Source of the DNA: Acipenser ruthenus
Lineage: Eukaryota; Chordata; Actinopteri; Acipenseriformes; Acipenseridae
Direction of reading: 5' to 3'
Length of the DNA stretch: 64,000 nt
Assembly (NCBI RefSeq): GCF_902713425.1
Contig: NC_081222.1
Coordinates: 12,835,154 to 12,899,153 of the forward strand
The first letter of the stretch is position 1; every line of letters begins with the position of its first letter. The notes beneath the pieces are model-generated. The model saw nothing but the letters and a program-made list of their open reading frames with translations, did not search any database and was not told the origin of the DNA. This document shows, piece by piece, positions 47,504 to 57,701 of the stretch. The translations under genes were made by a program, and so were the position numbers.

Positions 47504-50500
47504 CCCTCTTGCCTCCCTCCCTCCCTCACTCTCCCTCTCTCTCTTTTTCTCCCTCTCCCTCTCTCTCTCTCTCCCTCCCTCTCTCTCCTTCTCTGCCCCC
47601 TCTTCTCTCGCTCTCTCTCTCCCCTTCTCTGCCCCCTCTCCTCTCTTTCCCTCCCTCTTCTCTCTCTCTGCCCCCTCTTCTCTCTCTCTCTCCCTCCCTC
47701 TCTCTCCTTCTCTGCCCCCTCTCCTCTCTTTCCCTCCCTCTTCTCTCTCTCTGCCCCCTCTTCTCTCTCTCTCTTTCCCTCCTCCTCTCTCTCCCCTTCT
47801 GCAGTTTTCAGTTGAATTGGAAAATGAATCCGTTCAAAGGGGTGGCATCACAGAAACGTTTGCCTAAGGGATAAACCCCAGCTTGTCTGTGCTGCCCCCT
47901 GGTGGTGGCTGCAGGTGGTGCAGTACATCGGTGAGATCTGCCGCTACCTGCTGAGCCAGCCGCGCCGAGCCCCGGAGAGCAGACACCGCGTGAGGCTGGC
48001 CGTGGGGAACGGGCTGAGGCCCAGCGTGTGGGAGGCCTTCACTCAGAGATTCAGCATCAAGCAAGTGGGGGAGTTCTACGGGGCCACAGAGTGTAACTGC
48101 AGCATCGCCAACATGGACGGCAAGGTGAGTCCCCCCCCCCTCCCTCTCTCTGCAGTGAGTACGTGTCCTGAGCAGAGTTCAGGCAGTGAGCCGCTGTCTC
48201 AACGCATGGACAGTGCTGTGTTTTGACTTGGGTGTGGACAGTGCTGTGTTTTTGACTCGGCTGTGGACAGTGCTGTGTTTTTGACTCGGCTGTGGACAGT
48301 GCTGTGTTTTTGACTCAGGTGGGATCGTGTGGCTTCAACAGCATGATCCTGCCCAATGTCTACCCCATCCGACTGGTCAAGGTGAACGAGGAAACCATGG
48401 AGCTGATCAGAGGCCAGGACGGGCTGTGCGTGCCCTGCACACCTGGTGAGCGTGTCTGTGCTTCTCTCTGTGTGTGATGGTCTCTTTGTGTGTCTCTCTG
48501 TGTCTGCGTGTCTCTCTGTGTGTCTCTGCGTGTCTCTCTGTGTGTGATGGTGTCTCTGCGTGTCTCTCTGTGTGACGGTCTCTCTACGTGTCTCTGTGTG
48601 TGTGATGGTCTCTCTCTGTGTGAAGGTGTCTCTCTGCATGTCTCTCTGTGTGTCTCTCTGTGTGACGGTCTCTCTCTCTGCGTGTCTGCAGGAGAGCCCG
48701 GGTTGCTGGTGGGTCGGATCAATCAGCAGGACCCCCTGCGCAGGTTCGACGGCTACGCCAGCGAGGCAGCGACCAGCAAGAAGATCGGAAACAACGTGTT
48801 TAAACAGGGAGACACAGCGTACCTCTCAGGTCAGCACTCTGTCCTTCTGCAAACCCCCAGGACAGGCCTGCAGCAATTCCAATTCCAATTTCTTTTAAAA
48901 ATCAATTCCAATTCCAATTCCTTTTAAAATCAATTCCAATTCCAATTCCTTTTAAAACCAATTCCAATTCCTTTTAAAATCAATTCCAATTCCAATTCCT
49001 TTTAAAATCAATTCCAATTCCAATTCCTTTTAAAATCAATTCCAGTTCCATTTCTAATCCCTTTGAAGGAATTGGAATTGATATTTTAGAGACATAATAA
49101 TTGTTGTGATTATTCACTGCTTTCATTTGAAGCCAATTTTAATAGAAATACCTGTCTCTGTCTCTCTCTCTCTCTGTCTGTCTCTCTGTCTGTCTGTCTG
49201 TCTCCCTCCCTGTCTCTGTCTGCCTGTCTCTCTCTTTCTCCCTCTCTCTCTTTCTTTCTCTCTCTCTCCCTCCCTCTCCCTCCCCCTCTCTCTCTCTGTC
49301 TCTCTCTCTCTCCATCTCTCTCTCTCTCACTGTGTCTCTCTCTCTCTCTCTGTCTCTCACTCTCTCTCTCTCTCGCTCTCTCTCTCTGTGTCACTCTCTC
49401 TCTCTTTCTGTCTCTCTCTCTGTCTCTCTCTCTCTCAGGAGACGTGCTGGTGATGGACGAGCTGGGCTACATGTATTTCCGGGACCGCAGTGGGGACACG
49501 TTCCGCTGGCGAGGGGAGAACGTCTCCACCACAGAGGTGGAGGGGACCCTGAGCTCCCTGCTCAACCAGGCCGACGTGGCCGTGTACGGGGTCCCTGTGC
49601 CAGGTACAGCATCACCCTGTGGAGTGGAAATGTGTGGCCAGCGCTGTCGGATGAAAATGAATCTGAAGTCAGGTTTGATATTGACTGCAGCATCCTGAAC
49701 CAGCCTGCAGGATCAGTCAAGCTGGTTATCTGGGTCTTGTGATCAGTGCGCTACCATGGGAGGTCATTTTATTCAGTGCTTTGATATTATTTGTGTGTGT
49801 GTGTGTCTCTCTATCTCTGTATTGATCTCTTTAGGTGTTGAAGGTGTGTGTCTCTCTCTATATCTCTGTATGGATCTCTTCTCTAGGTGTTGAAGGTGTG
49901 TGTCTCTCTCTATATCTCTGTATGGATCTCTTCTCTAGGTGTTGAAGGTGTGTCTCTCTCTCTATATCTCTGTATGGATCTCTTCTCTAGGTGTTGAAGG
50001 TGTGTGTCTCTCTCTATATCTCTGTATGGATCTCTTCTCTAGGTGTTGAAGGTGTGTCTCTCTCTCTATATCTCTGTATTGATCTCTTCTCTAGGTGTTG
50101 AGGGGAAGGCAGGCATGGTCTCTATTGCAGTGCAGGACGGCCTCTTTGACCCGGCTCAGTTCTACACAGAGATCCAGAAGGTTCTGCCCCCGTACGCCCG
50201 GCCCGTCTTCCTGAGGATCTCCCCCGAGGTGGCCACCACAGGTAGGGACAGTGGGCCGCAGCGCCCTGCCTCTCTCAGGCCCGCGGGCTCTCTGACTGTG
50301 TGTTCATTTCAATGTGTCCTGCACTGATTACGTGACCCCCCCTCTCTGTGCTGCCTCCCCCAGGCACTTTCAAGATCCAGAAGACTCGTTTACAGAGGGA
50401 GGGGTTCGACCCCCGCCACTCCCCCGACCAGATCTACTTCCTGAACTCGCGGGCGGGACGCTATGATCCCCTGGATGAGGGTCTGCACAGAGCCATACTG

Positions 50501-50519
50501 GAGGGGCGTGTGTCTGTGT

Positions 50520-50521
<2 letters not shown>
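40295..50521 (+). CDS. SLC27A1: Long-chain fatty acid transport protein 1 (acyl-CoA synthetase), 647 aa
   Basis: Coding exons: 40295-40461, 42132-42526, 42998-43162, 46933-47002, 47130-47221, 47330-47439, 47915-48124, 48319-48445, 48692-48829, 49439-49603, 50095-50241, 50364-50521; 1,944 nt in frame. Human FATP1 is 646 aa. The N-terminus has a hydrophobic segment (about 12-33) then [17 protein letters not shown]. The ATP/AMP-binding motif is [10 protein letters not shown] (249-258). The FATP/VLACS signature includes [12 protein letters not shown] (358-369) and [13 protein letters not shown]. The hinge/adenylate-anchoring region is [20 protein letters not shown]. The protein activates and retains long-chain fatty acids at membranes. 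Residue-level agreement with FATP1 over FATP4 (e.g. [20 protein letters not shown]) plus PGLS/NIBAN3 next door support SLC27A1. The exon boundary codon is Ile rather than the mammalian Leu/Phe. Intronic arrays at several splice sites are noted separately. Confidence 0.95.
40446..42050. repeat. 82-bp minisatellite carrying the exon 2 donor, about 20 copies
   Basis: Each unit contains ccaagagagacgtcatgtga, the last 16-17 nt of SLC27A1 exon 2 plus its 5' splice site, then a CA microsatellite, then ggaacacactgcactgcacc and agcgttactgaaacacaa. The first unit's 5' part is the real exon end. Several copies read catgcgagt (GC donor) and one gacatcatg. The array fills nearly all of intron 2. Confidence 0.97.
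42866..42892. repeat. Partial copy of the exon 4 start (pseudo-exon)
   Basis: ctctctgcagtgtgggaggt followed by aagtgg repeats the true acceptor and first bases of exon 4 (cagcgatgtgggaggtgaga at 42995). The copy has an acceptor, 8 nt, and a strong GTAAGT donor. Confidence 0.6.
43171..43790. repeat. CACT/CA-rich compound minisatellite
   Basis: Units of gtgtgccagagagcactgca and cactacactgcactacac alternate with growing CA runs; they begin about 10 nt after the exon 4 donor of SLC27A1. The long His/Thr-rich open frames across it are artefacts. Confidence 0.95.
43866..44174 (+). mobile_element. Tc1-like MITE, near full-length
   Basis: SLC27A1 intron 4. Left end tgcagctctgccccaaaca (decayed), interior tagatcgcaaaagtctactg, aaatgtcacatttttcag, right end gcactgttggccagggctgta. 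Confidence 0.83.
44338..44560. repeat. 82-bp minisatellite, about 2.7 copies
   Basis: Units of ggtgggacagcaccatggtt, atacatcagactggggttga and cacccccacacaggacagaa in SLC27A1 intron 4. Confidence 0.93.
44561..46254. other. SLC27A1 intron 4, otherwise featureless
   Basis: No exon seen. Contains (CT)n at 44766-44812 and a CA then CT compound microsatellite at 45702-45786. Confidence 0.5.
46255..46932. repeat. 678-bp polypyrimidine (CT-rich) tract ending at the exon 5 acceptor
   Basis: Almost pure C/T (ccctctctctccctctcccc type) from 46255 up to the splice acceptor cttccag/atcgcc of SLC27A1 exon 5. In effect an overgrown polypyrimidine tract. The opposite strand is an equally long purine run. 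Confidence 0.95.
47457..47805. repeat. CT-rich polypyrimidine tract
   Basis: About 350 bp of CT-rich repeats starting about 18 nt after the exon 7 donor of SLC27A1, including a duplicated ctccctccctctctctcctt block. Confidence 0.93.
48204..48318. repeat. 30-bp minisatellite whose last unit is the exon 9 acceptor
   Basis: Four units of gtggacagtgctgtgttttt plus gactcggct. Three end in gacttgg or gactcgg; only the last reads gactcag and is the 3' splice site of SLC27A1 exon 9. Confidence 0.9.
48446..48690. repeat. TGTCTC/TGTG-rich repeat filling intron 9
   Basis: The whole short intron is an irregular repeat of tgtgtctctctgtgtgtgat and related units, from just inside the exon 9 donor to the exon 10 acceptor. 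Confidence 0.88.
48876..49065. repeat. AATTCC-rich tandem repeat
   Basis: About five units of caattccaattccttttaaaa (30-36 bp) in SLC27A1 intron 10. Confidence 0.93.
49148..49438. repeat. CT-rich tract ending at the exon 11 acceptor
   Basis: 290 bp of CT/GTCT repeats running straight into tctctcag/gagacg, the acceptor of SLC27A1 exon 11. Confidence 0.94.
49795..50094. repeat. 52-bp minisatellite carrying the exon 12 acceptor, 5 decoys
   Basis: Each unit contains gatctcttctctaggtgttg followed by aaggtgtg, a copy of the real acceptor and first bases of exon 12 (ctctag/gtgttgaggg). Decoys fall at about 49832, 49887, 49938, 49990 and 50040, ahead of the true site at 50094/50095. Confidence 0.95.
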
Positions 50522-50559
<38 letters not shown>

Positions 50560-51068
50560 GGGGCACTGCGCCACACTGCAGCCAGAATCTGACCCCTGGC
50601 AAATAGTGTCCCCTGACACCAGCCTGCTTTCACATCGATACGTGCCAAATACTGTCCCCTGCAGAGCCCTGTCTGCGAGCAGATTGAAATCTCAAGTGCA
50701 ATTCACTGTATTCATGGAGTAACACAGCAGTCTTAAGCCATGCATGGGTCATGTTGTTTAGAGTCACTGTGTGTCGTTTTGTGTTTGTCGTTCATCCCTG
50801 AAGTTTAACGCTCCCCTGCGTCCTCTATAGAGCTCGCAAACGCGTCTTCTCTCTGAGTACAGCAGGCACACCAGAGTGTAACCGTTAGCATGTCCCCCCC
50901 TGCAACACTGCCCCCGGTGGAAGAAATACAACCTTCTCACATCCACAAGGGGGCAGGCTGGTTTAGTTCAGTCTGTTAGTGTATTCACTGTGTGTCCACA
51001 GGCAGGGCCAGCACAGGTATATCTCAATAGTGCAGCACTGATACAGAGAGACCTAGGAGACCAAACTC
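50522..51068 (+). other. 3' UTR of SLC27A1
   Basis: Begins with a (CAGA)n microsatellite (50525-50560) directly after the stop codon at 50519-50521 and runs without coding signal to a poly(A) signal. Confidence 0.6.
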
Positions 51069-51074
51069 AATAAA
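51069..51074 (+). terminator. Candidate poly(A) signal of SLC27A1
   Basis: AATAAA, the first canonical hexamer after the SLC27A1 stop, about 550 bp downstream. Confidence 0.5.
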
Positions 51075-51125
51075 ATAACACTGAAGAAAACAATTCCTAT
51101 ACATCCGAAAATACTACACATTCAT

Positions 51126-51242
51126 GTGAAGTGACTTGCTCAGGGTCACACAGTGAGACAGTCAGTGGTAGAGGTGGGATTTGAACCAGTGACCTTCTGG
51201 TTACAAGCACTGGACTTTAACCACTGGACCACACTGCCTCCC
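51126..51242 (-). mobile_element. tRNA-derived SINE head, minus strand
   Basis: Reverse complement carries gggaggcagtgtggtccagt at the start, the B box ggttcaaatccca and the body gtgtgaccctgagcaagtca. Related to the 39566 copy; the L2-like tail is missing. Confidence 0.82.
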
Positions 51243-52225
51243 AAACACACGCACAGTGATTCTAAACAAGAAGACGACATTGGATAAGATGCCTGTGATA
51301 CTCCAGAGCCAGGCCAAGCTGCTGTTTAAACACAGCAGCATGCTCTATGAATAGCAGCTTCCCCATGCTGGGAGCGTCTTTTCTAATGGATCACGTGAGA
51401 TCGGTGTGACGCGATGGCCGCGCCTGCAGGTTACTCACGTGGCTTTGTAAGCTGTACTTCAGCAAGTATAGGTCGATATTCGCACAGACCGTGTTTCACT
51501 GCCGTCGCTTTGTCCTTCCTGAGAGCTAATAGAAGGAAAGAAGTACATGTTAACGTCATTAAAACAGAAACTGACAGACGGACTGCCTGTCGGTCACAAA
51601 AATAATAATCGCTGAACCCTAACATGCAACGCAACTGATGCTAAAATGTCTCATGTGCACTTTTATCAGTATCCACTAGAGGGCAGCATTGCGCTCGATT
51701 GCTAGTCTCCTCTGATGGAGAGACTTCCAAACCTTAAAAAGAAAAACGACCGGAACAAATTAATTGTTTTGTATCATTTTTACTTTTTAAAATGTGCCAA
51801 CGTTAGCGGGTATAAAAAGGGAATAGTGAAATATCTTAACTTGATTAAATGAAAGTGCTGTTAAATACTGGATTCTTAACTCGTTTTTTATATATATTAT
51901 TATTTTTGAAACATTAGTTGATGCAACACCTGGTATAAATGCTACCGTCAGGATGTTGCCTTGACGACAACATTCAGACAAGTATTTAGGGCTTCCATGT
52001 ATTATACAGAACGTGTGAAATTCAAGTTTCTTTCATCTGAGTTTCCACACTGTATAACTGATGGGTCCGTGTGTTCAAGGGTTTGTGGAGTTGGGAGGTG
52101 TAGCGCCAGGTTTGAATCTGCAGGGCTGGTTAAACTGCTATAGTGAACGAGAGCGTCTCAAACAGAGATGCTCGTTAATTACACTAAAACTTGGAGAAGC
52201 TGTGGCCTTGCATTTACTAGGAGCT
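51243..52225. other. Intergenic, no gene seen
   Basis: Only short non-conserved open frames between SLC27A1 and the 76-bp array. Confidence 0.45.
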
Positions 52226-52655
52226 TGAGGCGTGGAGACTGAAAGGGTGCTCCCTGCAGTGCAGAGAGAAAGGGTGCTCCCTCCAGTCCAGGGCAGGCTT
52301 GAGGCATGGAGACTGAACTGCTCCCTCCCTCACCTCCCTAAGAGAAAGGGTGCTCCCTCCAGTCCAGGGCAGGCTTGAGGCATGGAGACTGAACTGCTCC
52401 CTCCCTCACTCCCTAAGAGAAAGGGTGCTCCCTCCAGTCCAGGGCAGGCTTGAGACATGGAGACTGAACTGCTCCCTCCCTCACCCCCTAAGAGAAAGGG
52501 TGCTCCCTCCAGTCCAGGGCAGGCTTGAGGCATGGAGACTGAACTGCTCCCTCCCTCACCTCCCTAAGAGAAAGGGTGCTCCCTCCAGTCCAGGGCAGGC
52601 TTGAGACATGGAGACTGAACTGCTCCCTCCCTCACCCCCTAAGAGAAAGGGTGCT
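52226..52655 (-). repeat. 76-bp minisatellite, about 5-6 copies (inverted relative to 58139)
   Basis: Units of gagaaagggtgctccctcca, gtccagggcaggcttgaggc and atggagactgaactgctccc. This is the reverse complement of the array at 58139-58630, so the two flank PGLS head to head. Confidence 0.95.
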
Positions 52656-53377
52656 GAATGTTTTCTTTTTCTCGTTCACATTTTAAAATAAGTTTCTAAC
52701 TGACAGAATTTTTAACTACCTGTTTTTAACTGACGAATTCATGTTGATTAAAATTTTAATGTAAGTTTGTGTGGACTGTGTTTGTGGTTTTCTTCATTCA
52801 TCTCAATACAAAAGCATGTATGTTAACTTCAGTGGTGCAGTCCATGCACTGTGCAAATTTTTTTTTTTGCAAGAAAAGGCTTAAAACAGGACAGTACTAA
52901 AGATAAGTCCAGTTAAACGTTGACGTGTTTTTTGCTAATTTTTTGTATTGTTAAAAGTTTAAACTCTTTAGAAAGCCTCTATTGATCCAATGGAAAACAG
53001 TAATAATTTCACTGCTATAGTGCTGATAACCCATTCATATTGCGCTTCTATTGCAGTGATATTGTGTCCTGATTGATCTGAGTTGCTCAGTTTATGGTAT
53101 TGACATTTAATGTCCCGGGACACCTTCCTCAAAACCGGGACGATCCAGGAAGAACAGGGACAGGTGACTAATCCTGGACTACCTAATATGACTGCCAAAT
53201 ACATAAATAATAACCATGGAAAACGCGACTGTAGGAAACTGAGTGTGTCTCGATCACTTCCGCTTACAGCAGCACCTGTAGCGGTTCTGTACATCGCGCT
53301 GATAGACACAGCGCGACAGGTACGAGGAAGGAACTCTAGCGTGCTCCTCGTTGCGTCAGCGGCGCGGCACTTCGTAT
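52656..53377. other. Intergenic with one dispersed repeat
   Basis: Holds the second copy of the dispersed family of 39960-40145 (about 52960-53100). Otherwise nothing recognised up to the hAT element. Confidence 0.5.
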
Positions 53378-54036
53378 CAGCGTTGCCAGATCTGAAATGT
53401 TGACATATCGTATTGGACCCTCAGAATTATCGTATTTTCAGAAAAATTATAGTACACTGTAAAACTTTAAGAATATATGTGTTATTTTTCCATCCTTAAT
53501 ATGTGACATCACATTACCTGATAAACTGCATCACCAACACTGAAATGAACAAAAAAACACTGCACTGAACTGCTTGACACCGCGCTGATCACAAGACATT
53601 TGGATTAACTGTGTTCTATTGCAACTTCCCTTACATGTATGAATAAAAAGAAACGACATACAGCACACACGTAATCTTGTGGTAACGCCCGCCTACTACA
53701 GTTAACATAACGAGACTATTAGATGCTATTATAAGATAGAAACTTTAAACAACATTTTTTTTAAAAAGGTTTTCTAATAGTTTTATCCTGATTTCACTTC
53801 AACGTTCCAGCGGGGGACGCTGATTGGCTGTTGACACTCAATCGTTTTCTAAATTATAATATAACTGTATAGTATTAAATTTTGTCCAATTCCACATCGG
53901 AATCGCTGTTATTTTACTGTGCTAAGCTTGGTCGTCACACGTCTCTACCGCCCAGCCTCCAGGTAGCGAGTGTCAGTCGCGCTTAATTAACAACATACGT
54001 AGTGCGTGCCTGCCTGCGTGTTAACTCTTAACATGG

Positions 54037-54164
54037 TGGGTGCGTTCACCAGAGGCAGACTTTGCTAAGTCTGCGCAGATTCTGAAAATTCATTGGCTAC
54101 TTGCTCCGATTCTGTGCAGATTCTGCGCAGAATGACGAAAGTCTGCATGTCGTGAACGCACCCA
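54037..54164. mobile_element. 128-bp MITE nested in the hAT element
   Basis: Terminal inverted repeats TGGGTGCGTTCAC and GTGAACGCACCCA; an internal ctgcgcagattctg motif is repeated three times. Superfamily not assigned. Confidence 0.8.
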
Positions 54165-54212
54165 GCGTCTCAGCAGCCGGTGACGTCACGTGAAAAGCCT
54201 CAGTAGTACACA

Positions 54213-54494
54213 ATTATTATTATTATTATTATTATTTATTTCTTAGCAGACGCCCTTATCCAGGGCGACTTACAATTGTTACAACATATCACATTATACA
54301 TTATTTCACATTATACAGATATCACATTATTTTTACATACAATTACCCATTTATACAGTTGGGTTTTTACTGGAGCAATCTAGGTAAAGTACCTTGCTCA
54401 AGGGTACAGCAGCAGTGTTCCCCACCTGGGATTGAACCCACGACCCTCCGGTCAAGAGTCCAGAGCCCTGACCGCTACTCCACACTGCTGCCCT
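54213..54494 (-). mobile_element. tRNA-derived SINE with L2-like tail, minus strand
   Basis: Reverse complement reads head gggcagcagtgtggagtagc, B box gggttcaatcccagg, body gagcaaggtactttacctag and tail tgtaagtcgccctggataag. Same subfamily as 15560-15840; (ATT)n at its 3' end. Confidence 0.88.
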
Positions 54495-54899
54495 ACGTCA
54501 CCACGTGCTGCTGAAGCCAGAGACGTGGTGACGTAGCTCATAATCTGCACAACTGTGAGAAAAGTTTTAAGGAATTTAAACATGCCTGAATTATCGTATG
54601 TTTGGCCTTTTTTGCCATTATTGATCGTACATCGTACAAGGATTGAAATTATAGTACAAATACGATAATTATCGTACGTCTGGCAACGCTGCTTCGTATT
54701 GAGAGGCTCTGACAGGGTAAGAGTGAGGAGCCGTGCTCCAATCAAATGCTTTGTGGGCGGGGTTTGTGTCAGCCGGCATGGATGAAATTCGGTGCTTACA
54801 GTTATTATGGGTGGTTTCTTGCGTCATATAATGCAAGTCTAAAGGAGGGACCTGCTGAATAATGTATATAGAGATGACACGCCCGGATATGAATTATTC

Positions 54900-55105
54900 A
54901 TGAGCTTGGCGTTGCTGTGTGGGCGGTGCTGACAGATCCGACCGTGTGATTGGCTCGCAGTGTGCCTGGCTGGGGGCGGGCTTTATTTCGTGCACAGTTT
55001 TGCACTACCGGGTCCTGCAGATTACACGGTCTCTCAACATTGATGAGGAAACGTTGTGCGGAGAAATAATCAGCTGTTTCGATCCGGAAAGAAAGCGTTG
55101 CACAG
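54900..55105 (+). promoter_or_regulatory. Putative PGLS promoter and untranslated first exon
   Basis: Contains an inverted CCAAT box (gtgattggctc, about 54946), a GC box (gggggcggg, about 54972) and a possible exon ending ttgcacag/gttagt at 55105. It would splice to the acceptor ccctcag at 55668, 8 bp before the PGLS ATG. Confidence 0.45.
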
Positions 55106-55668
55106 GTTAGTAAAAATAGGAAAATATTTACGTAGTTCAACAGGCAGTTGAACTACGTCATATGTTTTATTAGAGACCCTAGCGCACGTGTGTCATCTGT
55201 GAAAACGAAACGTCTGAACTGTTATAAACTGACCTGTTATCCATGTAGAATAGACGACTCCGGGTTTCTGAATCGCATTGATGCAGCCTGAATAAATCCC
55301 GTTTAAGAGTAGAATATAGACGAATTAATGAAACTCACAGAAAAAAACAAACACACAAACAAATAAAAACCTTTGGCGACACTCCCTGGGATAAAGTACG
55401 GATTTTTGGACTTGTATGTAAGTTATTAAACTCGACTTTCGACTGGCCATTTAAAATAATGTATGTTAAACTTGCACTAGCTGTTTATAAACTGTTTTAG
55501 ATAACTACAGATATAAGGCTAACGGATAAAAACGGTATCTATGAGAAGGAGGATAATTTAGCGACGCTCCCTAATGGAGATCAATGAACCCTTTTCTGTC
55601 TCGAGCACCACACACAGAATGAATCTGTTAGTTTGTTTCCCTGTCGCTTCTCCCGGGTGCCCCCTCAG
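55106..55668 (+). other. Putative PGLS intron 1
   Basis: No repeat or exon seen. It would be an intron in the 5' UTR if the upstream donor is used. Confidence 0.4.
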
Positions 55669-55676
55669 GTCCTGGC

Positions 55677-57664
55677 ATGGCTGCTGCCTCTCAGCGGGTG
55701 CTCGTGTTCCCCTCCTCCTCGGAGCTGGGTCCGGCGCTGGCCCGGTTCATCGCGGTGCGGGCGCAGGAGAGCTGTGGTTCTGAGAGAGCCCGCTTCACGC
55801 TGGGTCTCTCTGGAGGGAGCCTGGTCTCCATGCTGTCCCGGGACCTGCCTGCTGTCCCGGGCCTGGACTGCAGGAAGTGGCTGCTGGGCTTCTGTGACGA
55901 GAGACTGGTCCCTTTCCAGGACCCAGAGAGCAGCTACGGGCTCTACAAGGTATGGAAAGATTCAGACGCTCCCTGATGGACTGTACAAGGTACGGGAAGA
56001 TTCAGACGCTCCCTGACGGACTGTACAAGGTACGGGAAGATTCAGACGCTCCCTGACGGACTGTACAAGGTACGGGAACATTCAGACGCTCCCTGACGGA
56101 CTGTACAAGGTACGGGAACATTCAGACGCTCCCTGACGGACTGTACAAGGTACGTGAACATTCAGACGCTCCCTGACGGACTGTACAAGGTACGTGAAGA
56201 TTCAGACGCTCCCTGACGGACTGTACAAGGTACGGGAAGATTCAGACGCTCCCTGACAGACTGTACAAGGTACGGGAAGATTCAGACGCTCCCTGACGGA
56301 CTGTCTAAGGTACGAGAAGATTCAGACGCTCCCTGACGGACTGTACAAGGTACGAGAAGATTCAGACGCTCCCTGACGGACTGTACAAGGTACGGCAAGA
56401 TTCAGACGCTCCCTGGCGGACTGTACAAGGTACGGGAAGATTCAGACGCTCCCTGACGGACTGTACAAGATAAGAGAATATTCAGACGCTCCCTGCTGCG
56501 GTCCCAGCGCCACACACGCGCTTCTGAAACGGGGTTTAGCGTGCGTGAGGCACGCAGGTTTATAAGTTCACGACCCTGTCCACAGTGCGTTTGTTTGACG
56601 AGTGTTCTGGACATTCTCTGAGGTTGGACAGTGCTTTGCAAAGTGAGAATAAGCATGTAGCCCTCTCTAAAACAGCCGAGAATGAGATTCAGTTCATCGA
56701 AGTGGACTTGCATGCTTGCCCTTCACTCTTCCTCGTTTCTCTTTCAGACCAGCCTGCTGCCGAAGATCTCCGTTCGAGAGAGCCAGGTGCTGGCAATTAA
56801 CCCCTCGCTGCCTGTGGAGGAGGCCGCGGAGGATTACGCCACGAAACTCCGAGAGGTGACGCTGCTGCCCTGAGCTCCACCACTCGCTACCTGCACGCTT
56901 ACAGCTCTGCTTAACCCTGTCCGCTGTCATTTCAACAGCAGTAGTTATTGTTTTGTTTTGACTGCATGCAGATTTGTCCCTGACACACTTTAAAGTATTT
57001 GTAGATAACAGCAAAAAGAAAGAGAATTCTCCCCTGTCGTGTCCAAACGTTGCTTTCCAATTGGAGGATGACGTCACATTGCTCGTCTTCTATTGGCCGT
57101 GTCTTTGTGTAGGCGTTCCCAGGCGAGGAGATCCCGGTGTTTGATTTGCTGCTGTTGGGCATGGGGCCGGACGGACACACCTGCTCACTCTTCCCAGAGC
57201 ACCCCCTGCTGGAGGTAAAAGAGCAGGACACCAAAATAATTTCACCACGGTTGTGCACAGTTTTGAAAGAAACACATATTATAGCAAACAGGTATTTTAT
57301 TTATTTCCAAGCGCGTAGTAGCATTGCGCTGTGCACTGAAGCCCATAGGTGATACTGCAGCCCGTGCGACACAATAGAATCTGAAACACAGAGAAATGCC
57401 TTTGTGAAGAACTCCCCCTGGTGTCTGGGCTGTGAACTGCTCTTCTCTTTCCTCCAGGAGAGTGAGAAGCTGGTGGCTGGTCTCAAGGACTCCCCCAAAC
57501 CTCCCCCCCAGCGTGTCACCCTGACTCTGCCAGTCCTGAACGCAGCGCGCTGTGTCGCCTTCGTGACCACCGGGGGCAGCAAAGCAGCCGTGCTCAAGGT
57601 GAGACTCCGACCCTGCATCAAAGTGCAATATTGGACGGGTTCTGATCGACAATAATCTCTCCCT

Positions 57665-57701
<37 letters not shown>

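Larger units (their letters stand above)
53378..54691. mobile_element. Non-autonomous hAT-type element, 1.3 kb
   Basis: Perfect terminal inverted repeats CAGCGTTGCCAGA (53378-53390) and its complement (54679-54691), flanked by a perfect 8-bp target duplication CTTCGTAT (53370-53377 and 54692-54699). Subterminal atcgtattt/aattatcgtac motifs occur at both ends. No transposase remains; the interior carries a 128-bp MITE and a SINE. 8-bp duplications and CAG-starting ends identify hAT. Confidence 0.9.
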
